A DNA stretch of 64,000 nt from UBA1783 sp033808805 (GTDB lineage Bacteria > Bacillota_I > Bacilli_A > Erysipelotrichales > Erysipelotrichaceae). Under the pieces are notes generated by a model. The model saw only the letters and a list, made by a program, of their open reading frames with translations, did not search any database and was not told where the DNA came from. Each line of letters begins with the position of its first letter. The stretch's first letter is position 1. The DNA lies in assembly GCA_033808805.1 (NCBI GenBank), contig JAPXMY010000003.1, positions 1 through 64,000 on the forward strand, written 5' to 3'. A program made the translations under genes and the position numbers. Of this stretch, positions 52,276 through 60,616 are shown piece after piece.

Positions 52276-52869
52276 ATGAATTTACCAAATAGAATTTCAG
52301 TTTTTAGATTAGTACTGATTCCAATCATTGTTTTAGTGTGGTATTTCCCATATGCACAATTTGGAATTGAATTACCTGTATACTATATTGGCACGGTGTC
52401 AATATCATTAAAAAATCTTATAACATTAGGAATCTTTGTTTTAGGTGCCCTTTCTGATTTTGCTGATGGAATTATTGCCAGAAGTACTAACCAGATTACT
52501 ACATTTGGAAAATTTATTGATCCAATCGCTGATAAATGTTTAACAACAACTTTATTTGTAATTTTTGCTGCCAGCAATATCATCAATGCAATTCCAGTTT
52601 TAATCATGATCTGGAGGGATACAATTGTTGATGGTATCAGATTGATTGCTGCTTCTAAAAATTTTATTATGGCAGCAGGGTCTTTAGGAAAAATAAAAAC
52701 TGTTTCACAGATGTTCTGTATTATATTAATTTTATTAAACAACTTACCATTTGAATTAATTGGTCTACCAATAGCTGATATATTGTTGTGGTTTTCAACA
52801 ATCGTTTCAGTTTTAGGTGGAATTGATTATTTCAATCAGGCTAAAGGAATTATATTTGAAAGTAAATAA
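52276..52869 (+). CDS. pgsA: CDP-diacylglycerol-glycerol-3-phosphate 3-phosphatidyltransferase
   Basis: Membrane enzyme making phosphatidylglycerol phosphate, the first committed step to phosphatidylglycerol and cardiolipin, and so to lipoteichoic acid. 197 residues with about six hydrophobic segments. The CDP-alcohol phosphotransferase motif is present: SDFADGIIAR, then TTFGKFIDPIADK (pattern DG..AR........G...D...D). The start ATG 52276 lies 10 bases after GAGGAG; the longer frame from 52240 overlaps the promoter. An extended -10 TGGTATAAT is at 52243-52251. pgsA-recA-rny order is as in many Bacillota. Confidence 0.95.
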   Translation: MNLPNRISVFRLVLIPIIVLVWYFPYAQFGIELPVYYIGTVSISLKNLITLGIFVLGALSDFADGIIARSTNQITTFGKFIDPIADKCLTTTLFVIFAASNIINAIPVLIMIWRDTIVDGIRLIAASKNFIMAAGSLGKIKTVSQMFCIILILLNNLPFELIGLPIADILLWFSTIVSVLGGIDYFNQAKGIIFESK

Positions 52870-52917
52870 TAAGGATAATTGTGATAAATAGAAAAGTATT
52901 GTTTAGGAGGATTGTTT

Positions 52918-53919
52918 ATGGCTGACAAAAAAGAAAATGAAGTTTTAGCCCAAACCATTAAAGAAATTGAAAAAACATATGGAAAAGGCTCAATTATGAG
53001 ACTAGGTGATAGTGTAAAGGTTGAAGAAGATGCCATCAGTTCAGGTTCACTTTTAATTGACCAGGCTTTGGGAATTGGTGGTTATCCAAGAGGAAGAATC
53101 GTAGAAATATATGGACCTGAATCAAGTGGGAAAACAACTTTAGCTCTTCATGCAATAGCTGAAGTTCAAAAAACAGGTGGCAAAGCAGCTTTTATAGATG
53201 CTGAAAATGCAATCGATCCAATGTATGCCAAAAACCTGGGAGTTCAGATTGATGAGTTAATCCTATCTCAGCCTGATTCAGGAGAACAGGCTTTAGAAAT
53301 TGCTGAGCTTCTGATTAAATCTGGAGCTATTGATCTGTTGGTTGTAGACTCGGTAGCAGCACTAGTACCACAGGCAGAGCTTGATGGTATTATGTCTGAT
53401 GCCAATATGGGTTTACAGGCCAGGCTGATGTCCAAGGCAATGAGAAAATTATCAGGTGTAATGAATAAAAGTAAATGTACAGTTATTTTTATCAACCAGT
53501 TAAGGGAAAAAATCGGTGTTATTTATGGCAATCCTGAAACTACTACTGGTGGTAGAGCTTTAAAATTCTATGCTTCCATCAGGGTTGATGTCAGAAAAGG
53601 TGAAGCTGTAAAACAGGGTTCTGAAATTATCGGTAATAAGGTTAATGTCAAAATTGTAAAAAATAAAGTTGCTCCACCTTTTAAATCGGCACAAGTTGAG
53701 ATTAGATATGGTGAAGGAATATCTCGTGCAGCAGAAGTAATTGATTTGGGTGTCGAGTACGGATTAATAGATAAATCAGGATCATGGTTCTCTTATCAGG
53801 GAGAAAAGATTGGTCAGGGAAGAGAAAATGTCAGATTGTTTTTAGAAGCCAATCCCAAGATTTATGAAGAAATCAATATGAATCTGCAGGAAATTATTCG
53901 TACAGGGAAAAACCAATAA
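52918..53919 (+). CDS. recA: Recombinase RecA
   Basis: Strand-exchange ATPase and SOS co-protease. It has 333 residues from ATG 52918 (MADKKENEVLAQTIK), which is 7 bases after AGGAGG; the in-frame TTG 52912 touches the ribosome binding site. Walker A GPESSGKTTLA, Walker B LLVVDSVAAL, loop L1 MGLQARLMSKAMRKL and loop L2 INQLREKIGVIYGNPETTTGG are intact. The acidic C-terminal tail is short. No clear LexA box is visible in the 48 bases upstream. Confidence 0.98.
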   Translation: MADKKENEVLAQTIKEIEKTYGKGSIMRLGDSVKVEEDAISSGSLLIDQALGIGGYPRGRIVEIYGPESSGKTTLALHAIAEVQKTGGKAAFIDAENAIDPMYAKNLGVQIDELILSQPDSGEQALEIAELLIKSGAIDLLVVDSVAALVPQAELDGIMSDANMGLQARLMSKAMRKLSGVMNKSKCTVIFINQLREKIGVIYGNPETTTGGRALKFYASIRVDVRKGEAVKQGSEIIGNKVNVKIVKNKVAPPFKSAQVEIRYGEGISRAAEVIDLGVEYGLIDKSGSWFSYQGEKIGQGRENVRLFLEANPKIYEEINMNLQEIIRTGKNQ

Positions 53920-53943
53920 TTTTGAAATCTTTTGATTTGATTT

Positions 53944-53992
53944 AATATTAAAGAATGAAGAGTATTGACCCGCTCTTTTTTCTTTTAATATT
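53944..53992 (+). terminator. Terminator after recA
   Basis: Long stem: AATATTAAAG (53944) pairs with CTTTTAATATT, and GAAGAG with CTCTTTT inside. T-rich on the 3' arm. Confidence 0.75.
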
Positions 53993-54050
53993 TTAAAGTA
54001 ATTGAAAAAAATGTAGAAATAAGATAGATTATTGTATTAGATGATAAAAA

Positions 54051-54071
54051 GGCAATATTTGACATATTGCC
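54051..54071. promoter_or_regulatory. Palindrome before the flavodiiron gene
   Basis: GGCAATAT (54051-54058), TTGAC, ATATTGCC (54064-54071): a perfect 8-bp inverted repeat. TTGACA at 54059-54064 could be a -35, so this is a candidate operator for the redox gene downstream. Confidence 0.4.
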
Positions 54072-54143
54072 AAGATTACTTGATGTAATACAATGTAAAA
54101 GTATTTAAAGTTTAAATATGATAGATAAAAAGGAGATATGAAA

Positions 54144-55934
54144 ATGAAAATAACTGAAGATATCAGATATATTGGTGTAAATGATCATAAAATCGATTTA
54201 TTTGAAGGGCAATATTTAGTCCCGAATGGAATGTCATATAACTCTTATATGATTATTGATGAGAAAATCGCAATTATGGATACAGTGGATGCTAGATTCA
54301 CTGATGAATGGTTGAAAAATATCAAGCAAGCCTTGAATAGCAGATTACCAGATTATCTGATTATTCAACATATGGAACCAGACCATTCTGCCAATATTGT
54401 TCAATTTATAAACGCTTATCCCAATAGTAAGATAGTTTCATCAGCCAAGGCTTTTGCCATGATGAATAATTTCTTTGGTGTTGATCTTGAAGACAGAATG
54501 ATTGTTGTCAAAGAAGGGGATATACTTTCTTTAGGCAGACATAATCTGGCATTTGTTGCTGCTCCGATGGTGCACTGGCCAGAAGTAATCCTAACCTATG
54601 ACAGTACTGATAAAGTTTTATTTTCTGCTGATGCTTTTGGTAAATTTGGCGCATTGGATCTAGATGAAGATTGGACTGATGAGGCAAGACGTTATTATAT
54701 TGGCATAGTTGGAAAATATGGCGTTCAGGTGCAAAATCTACTTAAAAAGGCAGCTGGTTTGGATATTCAGATTATTTGTCCACTTCATGGCCCTGTTTTA
54801 AAAGAAAATCTAGGATATTATATTAATTTGTATAATATCTGGTCGAGCTATCAACCAGAAAAGGATGGGATTGTTATAGCCTATACTTCAGTTTATGGCA
54901 ATACTAAAAAGGCAATACAGGTTTTAGCGGAAAAACTGTATGCCAGTGGTTGTCCTGAAGTTGTAGTTTATGATTTAGCTCGTTGTGATATGTCCAAGGC
55001 GGTTGCTGATGCTTTTAGATACAGCAAGCTTGTTCTGGCTACGACAACTTATAATGCCGAAATATTCCCATTCATGCGTGAATTTATAAATCATTTGACT
55101 GAACGTAATTTCTCTAATCGTACTGTTGGCTTGATTGAAAATGGAAGCTGGGCACCACTGGCTGCCAAAGTAATGAAATCAATGCTTGAAGGTTGCAAAA
55201 AACTGACATTTACTGATACAACTGTCAAAATAATGTCAGCTCTTGATGAAGAAAGTTCAAATCAAATCGACACATTGGTAAAAGAATTGTGTAAAGACTA
55301 TATTGCTCGTCAAGATACAACAGCTGATAAACATGATATGACAGCACTTTTCCGTATTGGATATGGTTTATATGTAGTAACATCCAATGATGGAAAAAAG
55401 GATAATGGTTTAATTGTAAATACAGTAACCCAGGTTACCAACACCCCAAATCGTGTTGCGGTTACTATAAATAAGGATAACTATTCTCATAATGTCATCA
55501 AACAGAGTGGTATGATGAATATTAACTGTTTAAGTGTTGATGCACCTTTTGAGGTATTTCAAGCATTTGGATTTGTCAGCGGCAAAAATGTAAACAAATT
55601 TGAAAACAAAGAGGTTCTTCGTTCTGACAATGGGTTGGTATTTTTACCAAGATATGTCAATGCTTTTATGTCACTTAAAGTTGAAAAGTACCTGGACCTT
55701 GACACTCATGGCATGTTTATCTGTTCTGTAGATGAAGCTAGAGTAATTTCCGATAAAGAGACAATGTCCTATACCTATTACTTAGAAAATGTTAAACCTA
55801 AACCACAAAGTGAAGGTAAAAAAGGATATGTCTGTGTTATCTGCGGATACATTCATGAAGGCGAATTCCTTCCTGAGGATATTATTTGTCCTTTATGTAA
55901 ACATGGTGCAGCTGATTTTGAAAAAATTAAGTAA
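54144..55934 (+). CDS. Four-domain flavodiiron protein (diiron, flavodoxin, flavin reductase, rubredoxin)
   Basis: Reduces O2 to water or NO to N2O, protecting an anaerobe. 596 residues from ATG 54144, 8 bases after AAGGAG. Domains: metallo-beta-lactamase-like diiron domain (about 1-245) with HMEPDH (residues 76-81), MVHWPE, SADAFG and CPLHGP ligands; flavodoxin domain (about 250-390, YTSVYGNTKKA); flavin reductase-like FMN-binding domain (about 410-550, FRIGYGLYVVTS); C-terminal rubredoxin (about 555-596) with CVICGYIHEG and CPLCKHGAADF. The full electron path from NAD(P)H may thus lie in one chain. It is an independent unit with a possible operator at 54051. Confidence 0.94.
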   Translation: MKITEDIRYIGVNDHKIDLFEGQYLVPNGMSYNSYMIIDEKIAIMDTVDARFTDEWLKNIKQALNSRLPDYLIIQHMEPDHSANIVQFINAYPNSKIVSSAKAFAMMNNFFGVDLEDRMIVVKEGDILSLGRHNLAFVAAPMVHWPEVILTYDSTDKVLFSADAFGKFGALDLDEDWTDEARRYYIGIVGKYGVQVQNLLKKAAGLDIQIICPLHGPVLKENLGYYINLYNIWSSYQPEKDGIVIAYTSVYGNTKKAIQVLAEKLYASGCPEVVVYDLARCDMSKAVADAFRYSKLVLATTTYNAEIFPFMREFINHLTERNFSNRTVGLIENGSWAPLAAKVMKSMLEGCKKLTFTDTTVKIMSALDEESSNQIDTLVKELCKDYIARQDTTADKHDMTALFRIGYGLYVVTSNDGKKDNGLIVNTVTQVTNTPNRVAVTINKDNYSHNVIKQSGMMNINCLSVDAPFEVFQAFGFVSGKNVNKFENKEVLRSDNGLVFLPRYVNAFMSLKVEKYLDLDTHGMFICSVDEARVISDKETMSYTYYLENVKPKPQSEGKKGYVCVICGYIHEGEFLPEDIICPLCKHGAADFEKIK

Positions 55935-55972
55935 TTTTAATCATATGTATTTAATGAGTTGGTTTAAAACAA

Positions 55973-56001
55973 TTGACTAACTTTATCAATAGACTTATTA
56001 T
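55973..56001 (+). promoter_or_regulatory. Rubredoxin promoter
   Basis: TTGACT (55973-55978), 17-base spacer, TATTAT (55996-56001). The leader of about 110 bases then contains hairpins CTCAAA/TTTGAG and CCAGGA/TCCTGG. Confidence 0.65.
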
Positions 56002-56118
56002 ATTAATAATCTCAAAAATAGTATTTATCTTAAATTTGAGAGAAATATTTTTGCCAGGATAATGCTGATAAAGATCTGTATCTTCCTGGTTTAAATAATA
56101 AAAGAAAGGAAAAGAAAA

Positions 56119-56277
56119 ATGGTTTACGTATGTGATGTTTGCGGTTGGGAATATGATGAAGCTGAAGGCTATGCTGATGGTTCAATTGCTCCTGGCACAA
56201 AATTTGAAGATCTTCCAGAAGATTTTGTTTGCCCTCTTTGTGGAGTAGGCAAGGATATGTTCTCTAAAGCAGAGTAA
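56119..56277 (+). CDS. Rubredoxin
   Basis: 52-residue electron carrier with one iron held by four cysteines: CDVCGWEYD and CPLCGVGKDMF. The middle EGYADGSIAPGTKFEDLPEDFVC is the standard rubredoxin body, more typical than the domain fused to the flavodiiron protein upstream. AAAGGAAAAG precedes ATG 56119. It probably feeds electrons to the flavodiiron protein or to a rubrerythrin elsewhere. It has its own promoter and terminator. Confidence 0.96.
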   Translation: MVYVCDVCGWEYDEAEGYADGSIAPGTKFEDLPEDFVCPLCGVGKDMFSKAE

Positions 56278-56286
56278 GAATGAGAA

Positions 56287-56318
56287 AGTCCGTAAATGTT
56301 AAATATTACGGGCTTTTT
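56287..56318 (+). terminator. Terminator after rubredoxin gene
   Basis: AGTCCGTAA pairs with TTACGGGCT (one T-G pair), then TTTTT. Confidence 0.85.
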
Positions 56319-56477
56319 ATGTATTTTAGTTATAAAAGTAAAAATAGACTACTTTTTTAAAAGTATATTCTAAGTTTAAAATATCTTATATTAAAATAAC
56401 TATTAAGTATGGAATTATGGGAAAAATGTGGTAAAATAGAAGTGTTAATTTAAATTTATAGATGGAGGGTTTAATAT

Positions 56478-58031
56478 ATGAATACAACTACAGCCTTCAT
56501 CTTGGGAATTAGTGCAGGTTTATTAGTAGGCATAATTATAATGAATATTATGTCTAAAATCGGTTTAAACAAAAATCAACAAAAAGCTGAATTAGTTATA
56601 AAAGAAGCAAATATCGAAGCTGATGCTGTTAAAAGACAGGCAGTATTAGACGGTAAGAGTGCTGCATATGAATTAAAGCTTAACGCTGAAAAAGAAATCA
56701 AGAAACAGCGTCAGGAAGTTACTGATTTAGAAAACAGACTAGTAAGGAGAGATGACAATCTCAATTTCCGTGAGGAAAAATTACACAATAAAGAAAAACA
56801 GGTTGATGATAAATTAAACGATTTAGAGAGAAGAACTGCTGATTTGGACAAGATGCAAGCAGAATTACAGAATAAAATTGACATACAGACAAGCGTACTT
56901 GAAAAAGTTGCTAACCTGACAGCTTCAGAAGCTAAAGAAGAATTGTTTGAAGTTGTCAAAAATCAAACTGCCAATGAAATGGCATTATATATAAAAGAGC
57001 AGGAAGAAGAAGCTAAAGCCACAGCCAGTGATGTTGCTAAAAACATTATCGGTCAGGCTATTCAAAGATATTCACAGGAAGAAACAATTGACAGAACAGT
57101 TTCTGTAGTCGGTTTACCATCTGAAGAAATGAAGGGTAGAATCATCGGTAGAGAAGGAAGAAATATCCGTGCTATTGAACAGGCTACAGGAGTTGACCTG
57201 ATTATTGATGATACACCTGAAACAATCACTATCTCATGTTTTGATCCTATCAGAAGAGAAATTGCTCGTCTGACAATGGAACATTTAATAAAAGATGGCA
57301 GAATTCAACCGGGTAGAATTGAAGAAGTTGTTCAAAAGAAAACAGCTGAAATAAATGACATCATTCAAAAAGCGGGAGAAGAAGCCGTTTTCCAGTTAGG
57401 TTTGGGTAAAATTGATAGAGAAATGATCAAGCTGATTGGTCGCTTGAGATATCGTTATTCTTATGGACAGAATGTTTTACAGCATTCCATTGAAGTTGCT
57501 CATTTAGCTGGTATGATGGCTGCTGAATTAGGTTGTAAGCAGTCACTGGCAAAACGTGCTGGCTTATTACATGACATCGGTAAGGCTATTGACTTTGAAC
57601 AAGAGGGAAGTCATATTGAGCTAGGTGTTAAAGTATGTAGAAAATATGGTGAAAATGAAGTGGTGCTGAATGCTATTGCTTCGCATCATGGTGATGAAGA
57701 GCCAACTACCATTATTTCCAATCTGGTTGCCGCAGCGGATACCCTTTCAGCTGCCAGACCAGGAGCAAGATATGAATCACTGGAAAACTATGTCAACAGA
57801 TTAGAAGAACTGGAAAAAATTGCCAACAGTTTTGAAGGAGTAGAAAAATCATTTGCCATTCAGGCTGGTAGAGAAATCAGAGTTATGGTTCAACCTGATC
57901 GAATTGATGATGCCAACTGCTACAGAGTTGCCAGAGAAATTAAAAACAGGATTGAAAATGAACTGACTTATCCTGGTCAGATTAAAGTTAATGTAATAAG
58001 AGAAACCAGAGCAAGCGAGACAGCAAAATAA
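56478..58031 (+). CDS. rny: Ribonuclease Y
   Basis: Membrane-anchored endoribonuclease that starts mRNA decay in many Bacillota. 517 residues: N-terminal membrane helix (about 5-24), long coiled coil (about 30-180), KH domain (GRIIGREGRNIRAIEQATGVD), HD domain with LLHDIGKAID and a conserved C-terminal region. ATG 56478 follows GGAGGG. An extended -10 TGGTAAAAT lies near 56430. It overlaps ymdB by one base (TAATG), as in Bacillus. Confidence 0.98.
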   Translation: MNTTTAFILGISAGLLVGIIIMNIMSKIGLNKNQQKAELVIKEANIEADAVKRQAVLDGKSAAYELKLNAEKEIKKQRQEVTDLENRLVRRDDNLNFREEKLHNKEKQVDDKLNDLERRTADLDKMQAELQNKIDIQTSVLEKVANLTASEAKEELFEVVKNQTANEMALYIKEQEEEAKATASDVAKNIIGQAIQRYSQEETIDRTVSVVGLPSEEMKGRIIGREGRNIRAIEQATGVDLIIDDTPETITISCFDPIRREIARLTMEHLIKDGRIQPGRIEEVVQKKTAEINDIIQKAGEEAVFQLGLGKIDREMIKLIGRLRYRYSYGQNVLQHSIEVAHLAGMMAAELGCKQSLAKRAGLLHDIGKAIDFEQEGSHIELGVKVCRKYGENEVVLNAIASHHGDEEPTTIISNLVAAADTLSAARPGARYESLENYVNRLEELEKIANSFEGVEKSFAIQAGREIRVMVQPDRIDDANCYRVAREIKNRIENELTYPGQIKVNVIRETRASETAK

Positions 58032-58804
58032 TGTTACGAGTTTTATTTGTTGGAGATATTGTCGGAAAACAGGGAAGAAAAGCTTTAAGCAAACATCTTC
58101 CCTTTTTGAAAGATAGGTATAACTACGATTTACTAGTTGTCAATGGAGAAAACTCAGCTCATGGTAAAGGAATTACCAAAAAGATTTATGATTTTTTTAT
58201 AAATCTTGGAGTTGACTGTATTACGATGGGTAATCATACTTTCAGTAAAGATAATATCTATACCTTTATTGATGATGCCGAGAAATTAATCAGACCGGCC
58301 AATTTAGAACCAGAAGATTTTGGAAAATCCTGTTATATTACTGAAATAAAAGGAAAAAAAGTAGGTATCTTTAATGTATGTGGAACAATCTTTATGGCAA
58401 ATAGCACTAAAACACCATTCGAAGCATTTGAAAAGTTGCTGATAGATAACCCCTGCGATATAAAAATTGTTGATCTTCATGCTGAAGCAACCAGTGAGAA
58501 ATATGCTTTCATGCAGTCTTTCAAACAGGAAGTTCAAATGATTGTGGGAACTCACACTCACATCCAGACTGCTGATGAAGCTATATTCGATAACTGTGCC
58601 TTCATATGTGATGTGGGAATGACTGGACCATATGATTCAGTATTAGGTAGAGATACAGATGAAGTGTTAACATCGATGATTGATAAAATAAAGACCAAAT
58701 ATACTATTTCGAATGAAGAAGCAATTTTTTCAGCAGTAGTTGTCGATATTGATATCCATGAACAAAAAGCAGTCAGTATTGAAAGAATCCAGATCAGACC
58801 GTAA
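58031..58804 (+). CDS. YmdB-family metallophosphoesterase
   Basis: 257-residue dinuclear-metal phosphoesterase. MLRVLFVGDIVGKQGRKAL, VVNGENSAHGKGIT, GVDCITMGNHTF and VGTHTHIQTADE supply the metal ligands. In Bacillus YmdB hydrolyses 2',3'-cyclic nucleotides and affects motility and biofilm choices. It is always next to rny, and here it is translationally coupled (TAATG). Ends in a strong terminator. Confidence 0.92.
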   Translation: MLRVLFVGDIVGKQGRKALSKHLPFLKDRYNYDLLVVNGENSAHGKGITKKIYDFFINLGVDCITMGNHTFSKDNIYTFIDDAEKLIRPANLEPEDFGKSCYITEIKGKKVGIFNVCGTIFMANSTKTPFEAFEKLLIDNPCDIKIVDLHAEATSEKYAFMQSFKQEVQMIVGTHTHIQTADEAIFDNCAFICDVGMTGPYDSVLGRDTDEVLTSMIDKIKTKYTISNEEAIFSAVVVDIDIHEQKAVSIERIQIRP

Positions 58805-58831
58805 AAAATCATTCATTTTGAATGATTTTTT
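58804..58831 (+). terminator. Terminator after the ymdB-like gene
   Basis: AAAAATCATTCA pairs with TGAATGATTTTT around a 3-base loop; T-run on the 3' side, and A-run on the 5' side, so it may work both ways. Confidence 0.85.
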
Positions 58832-58912
58832 GATTTGATATGATTTAAAGGAGTTATAATATTACTATGAAATGATGAGATATTCACATTGAATGAAACG
58901 AGGGTAACAAAG

Positions 58913-59401
58913 ATGAAAACAAATTTTAAAAAATTAGTATTATTTATACTTATAGCAATCATAGGTATATCAATAATATTTTTACAAATGCCAAAAAGTG
59001 AAAAAATAAGTTTTGAAGAATTACAATTTACAGTTCCGTTTATTGTCAAAGAAATTGATGAAGATGGTAAAAATGGTATTACTTATGGAAATAAAGTTGT
59101 TAATAGAAATATAAGTCGAGACATGACTTCGGTAGCAATAGAAAAATCAGATATTTCAATTGATGATTTTCTAAAATTTAAAGATGAGTGGCTTAATAAA
59201 GAAGATCAAAGAATATTTGCGGATGTCTATAGTAGTTATTATGGCTACGAGCTGATTAGTGGTTATGCTGATTCCGGGCCTGATAAATATATTCTATATG
59301 TGCATATATTTTCATCAGATAATTTTTATCGCATAGTAACTTATGGTCTTGACAGCTCAGAACTGTGGAAGTTAATAGAAAGCATTACTGTAAATAATTG
59401 A
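58913..59401 (+). CDS. Hypothetical membrane-anchored protein
   Basis: 162 residues with one N-terminal membrane segment (LVLFILIAIIGISIIFLQM, about 7-25) and a mixed extracytoplasmic domain; no lipobox cysteine. No family recognised. The start ATG 58913 (MKTNFKKL) follows GAGGGTAAC; an in-frame start at 58889 is less well placed. It opens the second accessory patch between ymdB and the ferredoxin gene. No repeated leader core lies upstream. Confidence 0.65.
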   Translation: MKTNFKKLVLFILIAIIGISIIFLQMPKSEKISFEELQFTVPFIVKEIDEDGKNGITYGNKVVNRNISRDMTSVAIEKSDISIDDFLKFKDEWLNKEDQRIFADVYSSYYGYELISGYADSGPDKYILYVHIFSSDNFYRIVTYGLDSSELWKLIESITVNN

Positions 59402-59424
59402 TTATAACAAGAGATAAGATATTG

Positions 59425-59535
59425 AATCGGGAAAGATTTTTGAAGATGATCTATATTGTAATATCAGTAAGGATCTCGTGTCATAATTATGACAATAGCA
59501 AATAATAACGATAGGATCGGTCTTTCCAGCTGATT
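59425..59535 (+). repeat. Repeated leader element, copy D
   Basis: Core 59480-59512: hairpin GTCA TAATTA TGAC, then AAT and AGCAAATAATAACGAT. Inner pairing TCGT (59476-59479) with ACGA (59508-59511), then GATC with GATC. Outer stem GGAAAGA (59430-59436) with TCTTTCC (59521-59527), and AATC with GATT. The best-paired copy. The gene downstream starts at 59602. Confidence 0.8.
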
Positions 59536-59601
59536 AATAAGTAAGTGCCGAAGAGAACTTAACAGTTAAGTGACAAAATATCTTGAAATATAGAGGTGAA
59601 A

Positions 59602-60423
59602 ATGGATAATTTAGATTTACTGGCAGAAAAGATATTTCTTCATTTCAAAGAAAAAAAGAATAGGTCATATCCATTATTGTTAGAAAAGGAAGAAATAAAA
59701 AAAGAATTAGAAATGTTAAAAAACAATCCAAATTCGTTTTATCTTTTAGATGAAGCAGATGGTGAAATTCAAGGGATATGCAGCTATTTTATCATAGAAA
59801 AAGAAAAGTATTTGCAAACTACAATTTTTGCTAGTCTTAATCACAAAAAACAGTTTATAAGCGATGCGTTAAATCATCTAATCGATAAGTATCAGGAATA
59901 TACAATAAACGTAGGGGTAGAAGCTGAAAATATTTTGTTAATCAATGAACTCATGGATAAGGGATTTATGATTATTGATGATTTATATTCAGCAACTGTA
60001 AAACCTGATATTTTAGCTGGCGAATTATACTCAGATGTTGAGAGTGTTGATTTATCCCGTTGGTCTGATTTCAAGGAAGTTCATCAACGTTGTTTTGCCC
60101 AAGGATATTGGACATTTGATAGGATAAAGATTAATTTTGATATTTGGAAAATTTACTGCATCAAAAAGAATAGCAGCATTAAAGCATACATTTTTGTTAA
60201 AAGTAGTCCTTGCGATGAGACTTGTGAAATTTTCGGTATTTATGGTGATTCTATTGATGATCGATTAAAGCTGATAGAGCATTCTTTAGCATCTTTAAAA
60301 GAAAAAGTATTAATGTACTACTTTATAGAAGATTATGATGAAATGGAAGCTTGTAAAAAGTTAGGATTTGATATACATGGTCATTATCAAGCTTGGGAAT
60401 ATAAGCGAAAAAAAACTAACTGA
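59602..60423 (+). CDS. GNAT-like acetyltransferase (possible tandem GNAT)
   Basis: 273 residues. Two weak GNAT-like halves can be seen: about 40-130 (FYLLDEADGEIQGICSYFII, then VEAENILLINELMDKGF) and about 150-265 (KEVHQRCFAQGYWTFDRI, IKAYIFVKSS, DEMEACKKLGFDIHGHYQAWEY). The latter ends in the common K.LGF motif. The acetyl-CoA loop is degenerate. Start ATG 59602 follows AGAGG; GTG 59596 is too close to it. Substrate unknown. Preceded by leader element copy D. Confidence 0.65.
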   Translation: MDNLDLLAEKIFLHFKEKKNRSYPLLLEKEEIKKELEMLKNNPNSFYLLDEADGEIQGICSYFIIEKEKYLQTTIFASLNHKKQFISDALNHLIDKYQEYTINVGVEAENILLINELMDKGFMIIDDLYSATVKPDILAGELYSDVESVDLSRWSDFKEVHQRCFAQGYWTFDRIKINFDIWKIYCIKKNSSIKAYIFVKSSPCDETCEIFGIYGDSIDDRLKLIEHSLASLKEKVLMYYFIEDYDEMEACKKLGFDIHGHYQAWEYKRKKTN

Positions 60424-60432
60424 ACTAATTTT

Positions 60433-60602
60433 TTAGAAGTAAAATCCTGAATGAGAAGTTGTCAGGACAGCAGATATATTGATTCTTCTTAAGATTTACG
60501 TTCAGCTTATTTGTCATAATTATGACAATGGCCAATAGTAATGATGGTGATTGGGTTTTAATTCTTCTAATAGAGAAATAAAATTTATTATATGTCATAA
60601 TT
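60433..60602 (+). repeat. Repeated leader element, copy E
   Basis: Core 60513-60545: hairpin GTCA TAATTA TGAC, then AAT and GGCCAATAGTAATGAT. Enclosing stem TTAGAAG/TAAAATCC (60433-60447) with GGGTTTTA/ATTCTTCTAA (60553-60570), the strongest outer stem of the five. A second, partial GTCATAATT occurs at 60594-60602, 15 bases before the truncated gene. Confidence 0.8.
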
Positions 60603-60616
60603 GGTTAGAGGTTAAA

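Noticed and set aside
55789..55980. 63-codon + strand frame over the end of the flavodiiron gene
   Set aside because: Different frame over the conserved rubredoxin domain; no ribosome binding site.
48904..60545. Interpretation of the repeated core as a dif/Xer or integron attC site
   Set aside because: Not accepted as a call: the palindrome lacks the 11-6-11 layout of dif, and there is no attC consensus or integrase gene in the window. Kept only as a possibility behind the cassette idea.
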